From a virus, in IMG/VR virus record IMGVR_UViG_3300042549_000412, positions 1 through 30,974 of that record: DNA of 30,974 bases, one strand, 5' to 3'. Below the pieces are notes generated by a model. That model was not told the DNA's origin. It did not search any database and was given only the letters and a program-made list of their open reading frames with translations. The position numbers were made by a program, and so were the translations under genes. Positions within the stretch are counted from its first letter, which is position 1. Every line of letters begins with the position of its first letter. Shown here in pieces: positions 5,531-13,896 of the stretch.

Positions 5531-7753
5531 ATGGAAAATAGTCTTTACAAACTTATTACAAACCATATACATAAATCAGCACTTACCACCAAGAATTCAA
5601 AAAAGTCGTGGACTTATGGTTATCATTCTGAGTACGATTTAGTTGTTATATCAAAGGATGGAACTATAGGTGATATATATGATATAAATGGAGTCAAGGT
5701 TGCATTACCAGCAACTCCAAAAAAAATAGAAATCACTAACAATAGATGGGTTGCAACTGATTATCCACAAGAGCTGCAAAAGATAAAAAGCATATTCGAT
5801 TGGAATAGAAGAGACAATTCATTTAAGTCTAAATATGTTGATTATATTGAGACTGAATTTGATAGACGTGACAATGGTTATTGGTTCATGAATAATGGAG
5901 TTCCTACTTATATCACTGGAACTCATTATATGTACTTGCAATGGACTAAGATTGATATTGGTCTACCAGACTTTAGAGAATCCAATAGAGTTTTTTATAT
6001 ATATTGGGAGGCATGTAAGGCTGACAATAGGTCGTTTGGGATGTGCTATCTAAAGAATAGACGTTCTGGGTTTTCATTTATGTCTTCAGGTGAGGTGTCT
6101 AATACTGGTACTATAGTTCGTGACTCCAGGATAGGTATATTATCTAAGACAGGTCCAGATGCAAAGAAGATGTTTACAGATAAGGTAGTGCCTATTGTTC
6201 GGAATTATCCTTTCTTTTTTAAACCAATACAAGATGGGATGGACAATCCTAAGACTGAGTTGGCGTTTCGTGTGCCTGCTAGTAAGATTACTAGAAAGAA
6301 CATGGATGAAGAAAAGAATGATGAGATTGACGGACTAGATACTACTATTGACTGGAAGAATACAGCTGATAACAGTTATGATGGTGAGAAGTTATTGTTG
6401 CTTGTTCAAGATGAAGCAGGGAAATGGACGAAGCCAGAGAATATTTTAAATAACTGGCGTGTAACTAAAACTTGTTTACGTTTAGGTAGTAGGATAGTAG
6501 GTAAGTGTATGATGGGTTCAACCTCAAATGCATTATCCAAAGGTGGTGACAATTTCAAGCACTTATACAACGATAGTAACCCTAGGAATCGTTCTGCTAA
6601 CGGTCAAACTAAAAGTGGATTATATTCTTTATTTATTCCTATGGAGTGGAATATAGAGGGTTATTTAGATGAGTTTGGTCATCCTGTTTTCGCAGATCCT
6701 AAAAAGCCTATTATTGGCATTGATAGGGAAAAAATAAATCAAGGTGTAATTACTTGGTGGAATAACGAGGTTGCTGCATTAAAGTCTGATTCTGATGCCT
6801 TGAATGAATTCTACCGTCAGTTTCCTAGAACTGAATCTCACGCATTTAGAGATGAATCGAAGCAATCTGTGTTCAACTTAACAAAGATATATCAGCAGAT
6901 TGACTATAATGATTCTTTAATAAAGGATCATGTATTAACTAGGGGTCATTTTCATTGGAAGAACGGCAAGAAAGATACTGAGGTTATTTGGACTCCAGAC
7001 GCAAAGGGTAGGTTTTTGGTTTCTTGGATTCCAGATAGTAAAATGAGAAATAATGTAATAGATAGAAATGGTAAGAAATTTCCTGGTAATGCTGAGTTGG
7101 GTGCTTTTGGTTGTGACCCTTATGATATTTCAGGTGTTGTTGGTGGCGGTGGTTCAAACGGTGCTTTGCATGGAAAGACTAAATTCCATTTATCAAAAGA
7201 TGCTCCAATTAATGAGTTCTTTCTTGAGTACATAGCAAGACCACAAACGGCAGAGATATTCTTTGAAGACGTTCTAATGGCTTGTATATTTTACGGTATG
7301 CCTATATTAGCAGAGAACAATAAGGCTAGATTACTTTATCACTTTAAGGATAGAGGATACAGAGCCTTTTCTTTAAATAGACCAGACAAAGACAAAAGTA
7401 AGCTATCTAAGACGGAGCTAGAGTTAGGTGGGATACCTAATACATCTGAAGATGTAAAACAAGCTCATGCCTCATCTATAGAGACTTACATTGAGGAATA
7501 CGTTGGTCTTGATACCGAGGGAACTTATAGGGATTCCGATATTATGGGGTCTATGTATTTTACTAAGACATTAGAGGACTGGGCTAAATTTGACCCTAAC
7601 AATAGAACAAAGCATGATGCTTCCATTAGTTCTGGATTAGCTATTATGGCTACTAGAAAGTATTCTTTTGAAACAGAGAAGAAAGAATCGAAAATAAGTA
7701 TTAAATTTGTAAGATACGATAATAGTGGAACAAGGAGCACAATAATAAAATAA
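5531..7753 (+). CDS. terL: Terminase large subunit
   Basis: The 740-residue protein is the ATP-driven packaging motor and headful nuclease. In the ATPase domain the Walker-A-like loop is NRRSGFS (residues 176-182, without the classical GK[ST]), as in crAss-like terminases. The Walker B strand is LLLLVQDEAGK with Asp294-Glu295. The RNase H-like nuclease domain shows FGCDPYDISG (Asp529), AENNKARLLYHF (Glu595) and TKHDASISSGLAIMAT (Asp696), the expected three acidic metal ligands. The length is normal for the family. An N-terminal region of about 150 residues with GTHYMYLQWTKI precedes the motor. The TAA overlaps the portal ATG by one base, so motor and portal are coupled. Confidence 0.95.
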   Translation: MENSLYKLITNHIHKSALTTKNSKKSWTYGYHSEYDLVVISKDGTIGDIYDINGVKVALPATPKKIEITNNRWVATDYPQELQKIKSIFDWNRRDNSFKSKYVDYIETEFDRRDNGYWFMNNGVPTYITGTHYMYLQWTKIDIGLPDFRESNRVFYIYWEACKADNRSFGMCYLKNRRSGFSFMSSGEVSNTGTIVRDSRIGILSKTGPDAKKMFTDKVVPIVRNYPFFFKPIQDGMDNPKTELAFRVPASKITRKNMDEEKNDEIDGLDTTIDWKNTADNSYDGEKLLLLVQDEAGKWTKPENILNNWRVTKTCLRLGSRIVGKCMMGSTSNALSKGGDNFKHLYNDSNPRNRSANGQTKSGLYSLFIPMEWNIEGYLDEFGHPVFADPKKPIIGIDREKINQGVITWWNNEVAALKSDSDALNEFYRQFPRTESHAFRDESKQSVFNLTKIYQQIDYNDSLIKDHVLTRGHFHWKNGKKDTEVIWTPDAKGRFLVSWIPDSKMRNNVIDRNGKKFPGNAELGAFGCDPYDISGVVGGGGSNGALHGKTKFHLSKDAPINEFFLEYIARPQTAEIFFEDVLMACIFYGMPILAENNKARLLYHFKDRGYRAFSLNRPDKDKSKLSKTELELGGIPNTSEDVKQAHASSIETYIEEYVGLDTEGTYRDSDIMGSMYFTKTLEDWAKFDPNNRTKHDASISSGLAIMATRKYSFETEKKESKISIKFVRYDNSGTRSTIIK

Positions 7754-10182
7754 TGGAGAAATTGTCAGTTGTAATTAATCAATCACCCTTCCCTAATCAG
7801 ATGGCTTCGGATGAAGAAAAAGCTACATTTGCTTATGGGCTAAAAGTAGGTAAATCTATTGAAGGTGAATGGTTTAAGAGAAAAGTAAATACATGTAGGT
7901 TTTATGACCAATGGGGTGAGTTTCATAGATTGAGACTATACGCTAGAGGTGAGCAGCCTGTTCAAAAATATAAAGACGAGTTATCTATTAACGGAGATAT
8001 GTCTATGTTAAATTTAGACTGGACTCCTATTCCTATTATCCCCAAGTTCGTTGACATTGTTGTTAACGGAATGAATGACAGGTTGTTCACAATCAAAGCT
8101 GAATCTCAAGATGTTATGTCGGCAGAGAAAAAGAATGTATTTCAAGATATGATTGAAGCTGATATGATAGCTAAAGATTTTTTGAAATTAACACAAGAGG
8201 AGTTTGGTATAAACGCTTTTGATGTTGACCCATCTGAACTACCAGAGAGTGACGAAGAGTTGTCATTATATATGCAACTTAAATATAAACCTAGCATTGA
8301 GATAGCCGAGGAAGTCGCTATTGATACAATGTTGAAAATGAACGACTATTCTAAGATAAAAAAAATGGTTGACTATGACCTTACTGTATTAGGCAAGGCA
8401 GCGTTGAGACATACATTTTTACCTAATGATGGTTTAAAGATTGATTATGTTGACCCATCTAATCTTATTCATAGCTATACTGAGAAGCCAGACTTTTCAG
8501 ATTGCTATTATTTTGGCGAAGTTAAGCAAGTACATTACACTGAATTATTAAAAATAAACCCTAATCTAACTAATGAGCAATTAGATGAGATTAGAGGAGC
8601 TTCTTCCGCATGGTATGATTATTTCCCTATTATTAGAAATTATCAAGATAGTGCATTTTTAAACGAAGTGGTTACATTGTTGTATTTTAACTATAAGACT
8701 GATAAACGTTTTGTTTGGAAGAAAAAGATACTTGAGAACGGTGGTGAGCGAGTAATCAGAAAAAACGATACATTTAATCCTCCTATTGAGGATGGTATGC
8801 AATTTGAGAAAGTAGAAGCTGTTCGTGATGTTTGGTATGAGGGTATTTTAGTTGGAGGTTCTAACATTATGATTAAATGGGAAATGATGAGAAACATGGT
8901 TCGTCCAAAATCAGCAAGTCAAAAGGCACTCCCTAATTACGTAGTTTTTGCTCCGAGAATGTATAAAGGTAATGCAGAGTCTTTAGTTAGACGTATGATT
9001 CCTTTTGCAGACCAGATACAATTAACTCATTTGAAGCTACAACAAGTAATGGCTAGAGTTGTACCTGATGGTGTATTTATTGATGCAGATGGTATCAATG
9101 AGGTTGATTTAGGTACTGGTGCTGCATACAATCCAGAGGATGCTTTAAAGTTGTACTTTCAAACTGGTAGTGTTATCGGTAGGAGTTATACTCAAGATGG
9201 TGAATTTAACAATGCTAGAATACCTATTCAAGAATTAAATTCTAATAGTGGACAATCCAAAATGGCTGCTTTAATAGGTAATTATAATCACTACTTAAAT
9301 ATGATACGTGATGTGACAGGTATAAATGAGATTAGAGATGGCTCTACTCCAAATCCTGACGCATTGGTTGGAGTTCAAAAGTTAGCCGCTTTAAGCTCAA
9401 ATACAGCTACTAGACATATATTAGAAGGTGGTTTATCTATGACTAAAAGTATAGCTGAATGTATATCTGTTAGGATTGCTGATATTCTTGAATACGCTGA
9501 TTTTGCAGAAGAGTTTGCTATGCAGATAGGAAAATACAACGTAGCTATACTTAATGATATTAGAGAGCTTTATTTGCATGACTTTGGTATATTCATAGAG
9601 GTTTCTCCTGACGAGGAACAACGACAAATGCTTGAGGCAAACATACAAGTTTCACTACAACAACAAACTATTGATTTGGAGGATGCTATTGATATTAGAA
9701 TGATTAATAATATCAAGGTTGCTAATGAGTTATTAAAGGTTAAAAGAAAGAAAAGAATAGAGCAAAAGCAGAAAGAACAAGAAATGCAGTTCCAAATGCA
9801 GATGCAAAGTAACATTCAATCTCAACAGGCGGCAGCTGAGAGTAAAGCTCAGATGGTTCAATTGGAGGCTCAAAGTAAGATACAAATTAGAGAGGCTGAA
9901 ATGAACTATGCGGTTCAGCAAATGCAAGCAGAGGCAGCTATAAAGGCTCAGTTAATGGACAGAGAGTTTCAGTATAATATGCAGTTGAAAGGTATAGAGA
10001 CTGACAATTTAATGAGAAGGGAAGATAAAAAAGAAGTTGCTAAAGATAAACGTGTTGACCTTCAAGCTACAAGACAATCTGAGTTAATAAACCAAAGAAA
10101 GAACAATCTACCTCCATTGAATTTTGAATCTACAGAGGATTCTTTGGATGGTTTTGACTTAGAATCTTTTGGACCAAAGTAG
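7753..10182 (+). CDS. Portal protein
   Basis: This 809-residue protein lies directly downstream of the terminase with a one-base overlap. It has the length and layout of crAss-like portals: an N-terminal wing region (WTPIPIIPKFVDIVVNGMND near residue 90), a clip/stem region, a conserved late-middle stretch (RDVTGINEIRDGSTPNPDAL near residue 520), and a C-terminal coiled coil from about 665 to 770 that is very rich in Gln, Glu and Met. The acidic tail ends in SFGPK. Portals form the dodecameric ring at one capsid vertex through which DNA enters and leaves. The long Gln-rich helix would lie in the barrel. Identification rests on order, length and family memory. Confidence 0.92.
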   Translation: MEKLSVVINQSPFPNQMASDEEKATFAYGLKVGKSIEGEWFKRKVNTCRFYDQWGEFHRLRLYARGEQPVQKYKDELSINGDMSMLNLDWTPIPIIPKFVDIVVNGMNDRLFTIKAESQDVMSAEKKNVFQDMIEADMIAKDFLKLTQEEFGINAFDVDPSELPESDEELSLYMQLKYKPSIEIAEEVAIDTMLKMNDYSKIKKMVDYDLTVLGKAALRHTFLPNDGLKIDYVDPSNLIHSYTEKPDFSDCYYFGEVKQVHYTELLKINPNLTNEQLDEIRGASSAWYDYFPIIRNYQDSAFLNEVVTLLYFNYKTDKRFVWKKKILENGGERVIRKNDTFNPPIEDGMQFEKVEAVRDVWYEGILVGGSNIMIKWEMMRNMVRPKSASQKALPNYVVFAPRMYKGNAESLVRRMIPFADQIQLTHLKLQQVMARVVPDGVFIDADGINEVDLGTGAAYNPEDALKLYFQTGSVIGRSYTQDGEFNNARIPIQELNSNSGQSKMAALIGNYNHYLNMIRDVTGINEIRDGSTPNPDALVGVQKLAALSSNTATRHILEGGLSMTKSIAECISVRIADILEYADFAEEFAMQIGKYNVAILNDIRELYLHDFGIFIEVSPDEEQRQMLEANIQVSLQQQTIDLEDAIDIRMINNIKVANELLKVKRKKRIEQKQKEQEMQFQMQMQSNIQSQQAAAESKAQMVQLEAQSKIQIREAEMNYAVQQMQAEAAIKAQLMDREFQYNMQLKGIETDNLMRREDKKEVAKDKRVDLQATRQSELINQRKNNLPPLNFESTEDSLDGFDLESFGPK

Positions 10183-10236
10183 GCTATAACTAGCATTATG
10201 CGTAAAAATTGTTGTAATAACGGTTATAACCAGCAT
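10182..10236 (+). repeat. 15-base direct repeat pair, 40-base spacing
   Basis: GGCTATAACTAGCAT (10182-10196) and GGTTATAACCAGCAT (10222-10236) agree at 13 of 15 positions; both differences are C/T. The second copy contains the perfect palindrome GGTTATAACC. The first copy also pairs with it as an imperfect inverted repeat. The centre-to-centre distance of 40 bases is close to four helical turns, as for a protein binding twice on one face. The first copy begins within the portal stop codon. Confidence 0.55.
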
Positions 10237-10237
10237 A

Positions 10238-10272
10238 TTTTGTCGCAAAAATAGTATATATTTGCGACAAAA
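10238..10272 (+). promoter_or_regulatory. Perfect 12-base inverted repeat over a promoter box (operator or hairpin)
   Basis: TTTTGTCGCAAA (10238-10249) is the exact reverse complement of TTTGCGACAAAA (10261-10272), with an 11-base spacer. No uridine run follows, so it is not a standard intrinsic terminator. The right arm includes the TTTG of the box TATATTTG at 10257-10264, so a protein bound here, or RNA folding here, would directly affect that promoter. Confidence 0.65.
10257..10264 (+). promoter_or_regulatory. -7 box TATATTTG inside the inverted repeat
   Basis: This box matches TAnnTTTG. A TTG at 10240-10242 lies upstream, but only 14 bases separate it from the box, shorter than the usual 19-21. 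It is followed by the hairpin at 10278-10332, which would therefore lie in the 5' part of the transcript. Confidence 0.45.
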
Positions 10273-10277
10273 CTATT

Positions 10278-10332
10278 TAGTATTTCGTAGCGCAATATAC
10301 CAAAAAATGGTAATAAACGCACTGAAATACTA
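10278..10332 (+). ncRNA. Symmetric hairpin in the putative leader
   Basis: TAGTATTTC (10278-10286) pairs with GAAATACTA (10324-10332). Inside it GCG pairs with CGC, and TACCA with TGGTA, around an AAAAA loop. The unpaired stretches are equal on both arms (three and three, then five and five bases). A long, evenly interrupted stem suggests a folded leader RNA or a processing site more than an operator. It is not a terminator, since no T-run follows. Confidence 0.4.
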
Positions 10333-10357
10333 GAATTAAATACGGCTTAATATATTA

Positions 10358-10365
10358 TACATTTG
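10358..10365 (+). promoter_or_regulatory. -7 box TACATTTG
   Basis: This is an exact match to TAnnTTTG in AT-rich DNA, about 100 bases before the scaffold gene. No TTG at the expected -33 position. It could be a second start site for the capsid unit. Confidence 0.35.
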
Positions 10366-10437
10366 AGCTGTATTTATATGTTTTTGCATATTATATTAGC
10401 TATAAATGGTATTTTATACGTAATAAAATATAATTAT

Positions 10438-10445
10438 TATCTTTG
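10438..10445 (+). promoter_or_regulatory. -7 box TATCTTTG before the scaffold gene
   Basis: TATCTTTG ends 20 bases before the ATG at 10466. Position and leader length resemble the boxes before 4250 and 14257 (the last is the same octamer), so this is the most probable proximal promoter of the scaffold-capsid unit. Confidence 0.55.
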
Positions 10446-10465
10446 TAAAAAATAAATTAAATATA

Positions 10466-11572
10466 ATGACAGAAGAGTTTAAAGTAAGAGCAGTTGATTT
10501 TGAGGAAAAATCAGTTGCTGAAATAGAGGAGAAGTTACTAAAAGAACACGCTGAGAAAACAGGGACTGCTGAAGTTGAGGCTGAACCTGAAAAGGTTGTT
10601 ATTGAAGATACTTCTCAAAAGGTTGAACCTCAAGAGATTGAGATAGACGACAATAGAGTTCTTTCATATATTGGAAAAAGATATAACAAAGAGATTAGTA
10701 ATCTTGACGAATTATTTCAAGAAAGGTCTAACAATGAAGAGTTAGACCCAGAGGTTGCTAGTTATTTAAAATATAAGAAAGACACTGGTCGAGGGATTGA
10801 GGATTTTATTAAGTTAAATAAAGACTTCAGTTCTATGGACCAAGACCAATTGTTATTTGAGTATCGAAAAAACATCGACAAAGACCTTGACGATAGTGAT
10901 ATTAAATTTGACTTGGATTCTGAGTTTTCAATAGACGATGTTTATGATGACGAGAAAACAGCAAAGAAAAAACAATTGGCAAAGAAAAAAGAACTTTCTA
11001 AAGCTAAGGAATATTTTAATCAACTAAAAGAACAGTATAAAGTTCCTCTTGAGTCAAGAGAATCTTTTGTTCCTACGGATGAGAAAGAAGCTTACGAGGC
11101 TTATAAAGGTTATAAAGAAAATGCTACTAAGGCGGATGATGAGCAACTCAAAAAGTCTAAGTACTTCACTGACAAAACGTCTGAGTTATTTTCAAGCAAT
11201 TTTGAAGGTTTCAATTTTAGCTTGGATGATAATAAAAAGATAGTGTATAAGCCAGCTGAAGCACCAGACTTACTGAAAGAGCAATCTAATTTACAGAATT
11301 TTGTATCAAAGTTCTTGAATGATGAAGGCTACTTGAAGGATGCAGAAGCATTTCACCGTTCTATTGCAGTGGCTTCAAACCCAGAGAAATTCGCTAAATT
11401 CTTCTATGAGAAGGGGATGGCAGAGGCAGTTGGTAATGTTGCTAGAGAGTCTAAAAATATTGACATGACTCGACAAGCACCACAATTAACTCCTACTTCT
11501 GGTTTTAAAGTTACAGCTATAGATGACGGACGTGGCAATAGGTTAGTAATTAAAAACAATAACAAAAATTAG
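10466..11572 (+). CDS. Scaffold-like head assembly protein
   Basis: This 368-residue protein is very rich in charged residues and nearly all predicted helix, with an acidic N-terminal half (EAEPEKVVIEDTSQKVEPQE) and a Lys/Glu coiled coil near residues 165-195 (EKTAKKKQLAKKKELSKAKE). The last 100 residues are more compact and include KFFYEKGMAEAVGN. No enzyme motif or membrane segment is present. A long charged helical protein immediately before the major capsid gene is the usual place and character of a scaffolding protein, the temporary core around which capsids assemble. No protease motif is visible in it. The capsid ATG follows five bases after its stop, consistent with one transcription unit from the control region upstream. 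Confidence 0.7.
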   Translation: MTEEFKVRAVDFEEKSVAEIEEKLLKEHAEKTGTAEVEAEPEKVVIEDTSQKVEPQEIEIDDNRVLSYIGKRYNKEISNLDELFQERSNNEELDPEVASYLKYKKDTGRGIEDFIKLNKDFSSMDQDQLLFEYRKNIDKDLDDSDIKFDLDSEFSIDDVYDDEKTAKKKQLAKKKELSKAKEYFNQLKEQYKVPLESRESFVPTDEKEAYEAYKGYKENATKADDEQLKKSKYFTDKTSELFSSNFEGFNFSLDDNKKIVYKPAEAPDLLKEQSNLQNFVSKFLNDEGYLKDAEAFHRSIAVASNPEKFAKFFYEKGMAEAVGNVARESKNIDMTRQAPQLTPTSGFKVTAIDDGRGNRLVIKNNNKN

Positions 11573-11577
11573 AAAAA

Positions 11578-13005
11578 ATGGCTGGAACATTAAACGTAAC
11601 CCCTGGAGTTAGTATTACTCCGAGTGCTGTAAAGGCAACTTTGCCTTCAAACTACATCACTAATTTTGATTTCTTGAATCAGTATCTTCCTGATACTTAC
11701 GAGCAAGAATTTGAACGATATGGAAATCGCTCTATCGCATCATTCCTTAGAATGGTAGGAGCTGAGCTTCCTTCTACATCAGACTTGATTAAATGGGCTG
11801 AGCAAGGTCGTTTGCATACTAAATATGCCAATGTTACTACTGCTATTACTGCTGGTAATGATACAGCTATTTGGACAGTAAATGACACAGACTCTAATGG
11901 TAATTATTTGAATTGTAACTTTAGAGTAGGTCAAACAGTTTTCTTGTCTTCAAAATCTTCAAGTGCTTCTGATAAGGCTATTATCACAGACGTTACTGCA
12001 TCCGCAACAAGTGTAACTGCAGCAACATTTACTGTTGCTTATTATGCCGCTGGTGGTCAAACTATTGCTGCTAGTACTGCATCAAATGCATTTGTTTATG
12101 GCTCTGAGTTTAAGAAAGGCTCAAGTGGTATGGTTGGTTCTTTAGAGGCGCAAGACGATTTCTTTGAAGTATCACCTATTATTATTAAAGACAAATACAC
12201 TGTATCTGGTTCTGACATGGCTCAAATCGGATGGGTTGAAGTGACTACTGAAAACGGTGCTACAGGTTACTTGTGGTATATGAAATCAGAGCACGAAACA
12301 CGTTTGCGTTTTGAAGACTATATGGAAATGGCTATGGTTGAGGGAGTTCCTGCTGAAGCGAACTCTGGAGCTATTGCTGCAACTGGTGATGTAGGTAATA
12401 AAGGAACTAAAGGTTTATTTCACGAAATTGAAGACAGAGGTAATGTATGGTCTGGAGGTAATCCAGCTACATTAGCTGACTTTGATACAATCGTACAAAG
12501 ATTGGATAAACAAGGTGCTATCGCTGAGAATGCATTGTTCTTGAATCGTCAGTTCTCTTTTGATATTGATGATATGTTAGCTACACAAAACTCTTACGGA
12601 GTTGGTGGTACGTCTTACGGTTTGTTTGACAACAGTGAGCAAATGGCTCTTAATTTAGGATTCACAGGATTCCGTAGAGGTTATGAGTTCTACAAAACTG
12701 ACTGGAAATACTTGAATGACGCTACATTGCGTGGTGGTCTAGTAGGTGGTGCTGTAAACGGAGTGTTAGTTCCAGCTGGAACAACTACTGTTTATGACCA
12801 AGTATTAGGTAAAAACGCAAAACGTCCATTCTTACACGTACGTTACCGAGCTTCTGAAACAGAGAACAGACGTTACAAAACTTGGATGACTGGTTCAGCT
12901 GGTGGAGCACAAACAAGCGATTTGGATGCAATGGAGGTTAACTTCTTGTCTGAAAGAGCTTTGTGTACATTAGGAGCAAACAACTTCTTTATCTTCAAAG
13001 GATAA
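11578..13005 (+). CDS. Major capsid protein (HK97 fold, crAss-like)
   Basis: The 475-residue protein is recognised by the N-terminal block FDFLNQYLPDTYEQEFERYG followed by RSIASFLRMVGAELPSTSDL, characteristic of crAss-like capsid proteins. Residues about 85-185 are rich in Thr, Ser, Ala and Val and look like an inserted beta domain. The later part contains the long helix region (RLRFEDYMEMAMVEG) and a C-terminal beta region ending in ALCTLGANNFFIFKG. Codon choice is slightly richer in C-ending and G-containing codons than in neighbours, as often seen for the most abundant protein. It forms the icosahedral shell. A strong terminator lies 12 bases downstream. Confidence 0.93.
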   Translation: MAGTLNVTPGVSITPSAVKATLPSNYITNFDFLNQYLPDTYEQEFERYGNRSIASFLRMVGAELPSTSDLIKWAEQGRLHTKYANVTTAITAGNDTAIWTVNDTDSNGNYLNCNFRVGQTVFLSSKSSSASDKAIITDVTASATSVTAATFTVAYYAAGGQTIAASTASNAFVYGSEFKKGSSGMVGSLEAQDDFFEVSPIIIKDKYTVSGSDMAQIGWVEVTTENGATGYLWYMKSEHETRLRFEDYMEMAMVEGVPAEANSGAIAATGDVGNKGTKGLFHEIEDRGNVWSGGNPATLADFDTIVQRLDKQGAIAENALFLNRQFSFDIDDMLATQNSYGVGGTSYGLFDNSEQMALNLGFTGFRRGYEFYKTDWKYLNDATLRGGLVGGAVNGVLVPAGTTTVYDQVLGKNAKRPFLHVRYRASETENRRYKTWMTGSAGGAQTSDLDAMEVNFLSERALCTLGANNFFIFKG

Positions 13006-13016
13006 GAATAAATATT

Positions 13017-13052
13017 AACAGAGTGTCATCAGTGACACTCTGTTATTTTTTT
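13017..13052 (+). terminator. Intrinsic terminator after the capsid gene
   Basis: AACAGAGTGTCA and TGACACTCTGTT form a perfect 12-base-pair stem with a TCAG loop, followed by ATTTTTTT. It lies directly after the major capsid gene and is the strongest terminator in the window. Confidence 0.93.
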
Positions 13053-13074
13053 AGTAAAAATTAAATTATATAAA

Positions 13075-13857
13075 ATGGAAAAATTAAAAATCAAGAAAGT
13101 AAATCTTGAACCTAAAGACAGAATCTATCTGTTAAAAACTAACAAACAACCTTTAGCTTATTATGTTTCTTCAAGAGACACACCAAGAAAACGTCTTCTT
13201 TATTATGATGAAGAGACAAACACTAATCACCCATTACGTTACGCTAGAAATTCTAACTCACCTTTTCAAGAGGAACAAGACCAGAATGTTATAGTAGAAC
13301 CTATTATATTTGAGGATGGTGTATTAAATGTTCCAAAAACAAACCCAGTATTACAACAATTTTTACATTACCATCCTGATAATGGTTTTGAATTCTATGA
13401 GTTTGACAACCAGAAAGATGCCGAAGAACATGTTCAGTCAATGTATTCCGAGCTTGACGCTCAATTAGCAGCTAGAGATTTAGCAGCAAACGAATTCGGT
13501 ACTTTAGAAGCTGTTGCACGTATCTTAATTGGTGGTACAGTTGATAAGATGAGTAGCTCTGAAATCAAAAGAGATATGATGATTTACTCTAAAAAATATC
13601 CACAAGATTTCTTAGAAGCAATAAATGATCCATCGTTAAAAGTAAATAATATTGCCGCAAGAGCAATCTCTGATGGATACTTAACTCTTAGAAATAATGG
13701 CAAGGATATATATTACAATCTAAAAGAAAACAAGAAAAAACTATTATCAGTTCCGTTTGGAGATAACGCTACATCTGTCTTATCGTCATATTTACAATCT
13801 AATGATGGTATTGAGTTGTATGAGTTTTTAGAAGAACGAATGTCTAATAATAATTAG
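13075..13857 (+). CDS. Conserved capsid-adjacent structural protein
   Basis: This 260-residue protein follows the capsid gene, as in crAss-like and some other Bacteroidota phages. The N-terminal 90 residues carry a recalled signature: YLLKTNKQPLAYYVSSRDT, RKRLLYYDEETN, LRYARNSNSPFQEEQ, then a strand pair and VPKTNPVLQQFLHYHP. The rest is helical (DAEEHVQSMYSELDAQLAAR), and its C-terminus resembles a small folded domain. The N-terminal part resembles proteins found next to capsid genes in several large phages; a virion role is likely, the precise one unknown. No promoter box is evident in the 22 bases between the terminator and its start, so it may depend on read-through or on a weak, unrecognised promoter. 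Confidence 0.7.
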   Translation: MEKLKIKKVNLEPKDRIYLLKTNKQPLAYYVSSRDTPRKRLLYYDEETNTNHPLRYARNSNSPFQEEQDQNVIVEPIIFEDGVLNVPKTNPVLQQFLHYHPDNGFEFYEFDNQKDAEEHVQSMYSELDAQLAARDLAANEFGTLEAVARILIGGTVDKMSSSEIKRDMMIYSKKYPQDFLEAINDPSLKVNNIAARAISDGYLTLRNNGKDIYYNLKENKKKLLSVPFGDNATSVLSSYLQSNDGIELYEFLEERMSNNN

Positions 13858-13865
13858 TATATTTG
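13858..13865 (+). promoter_or_regulatory. -7 box TATATTTG before the 94-residue gene
   Basis: This TAnnTTTG match begins one base after the previous stop codon and lies 31 bases before the ATG at 13897. Together with the terminator at 14203 it would make a single-gene transcript of the 94-residue protein. Confidence 0.5.
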
Positions 13866-13896
13866 TATCATTATTAACCCATTAAATTTTTGAACA

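Larger units (their letters stand above)
10183..10465 (+). promoter_or_regulatory. Control region before the scaffold and capsid genes
   Basis: This is the longest gap between genes in the window and contains no plausible open frame. It holds, in order, an imperfect 15-base direct repeat, a perfect 12-base inverted repeat over a TATATTTG box, a symmetric hairpin, and two further TAnnTTTG boxes (each listed separately). It separates terminase/portal from scaffold/capsid and so is the likely place where capsid expression is set. AT content rises towards the scaffold start. Confidence 0.65.
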
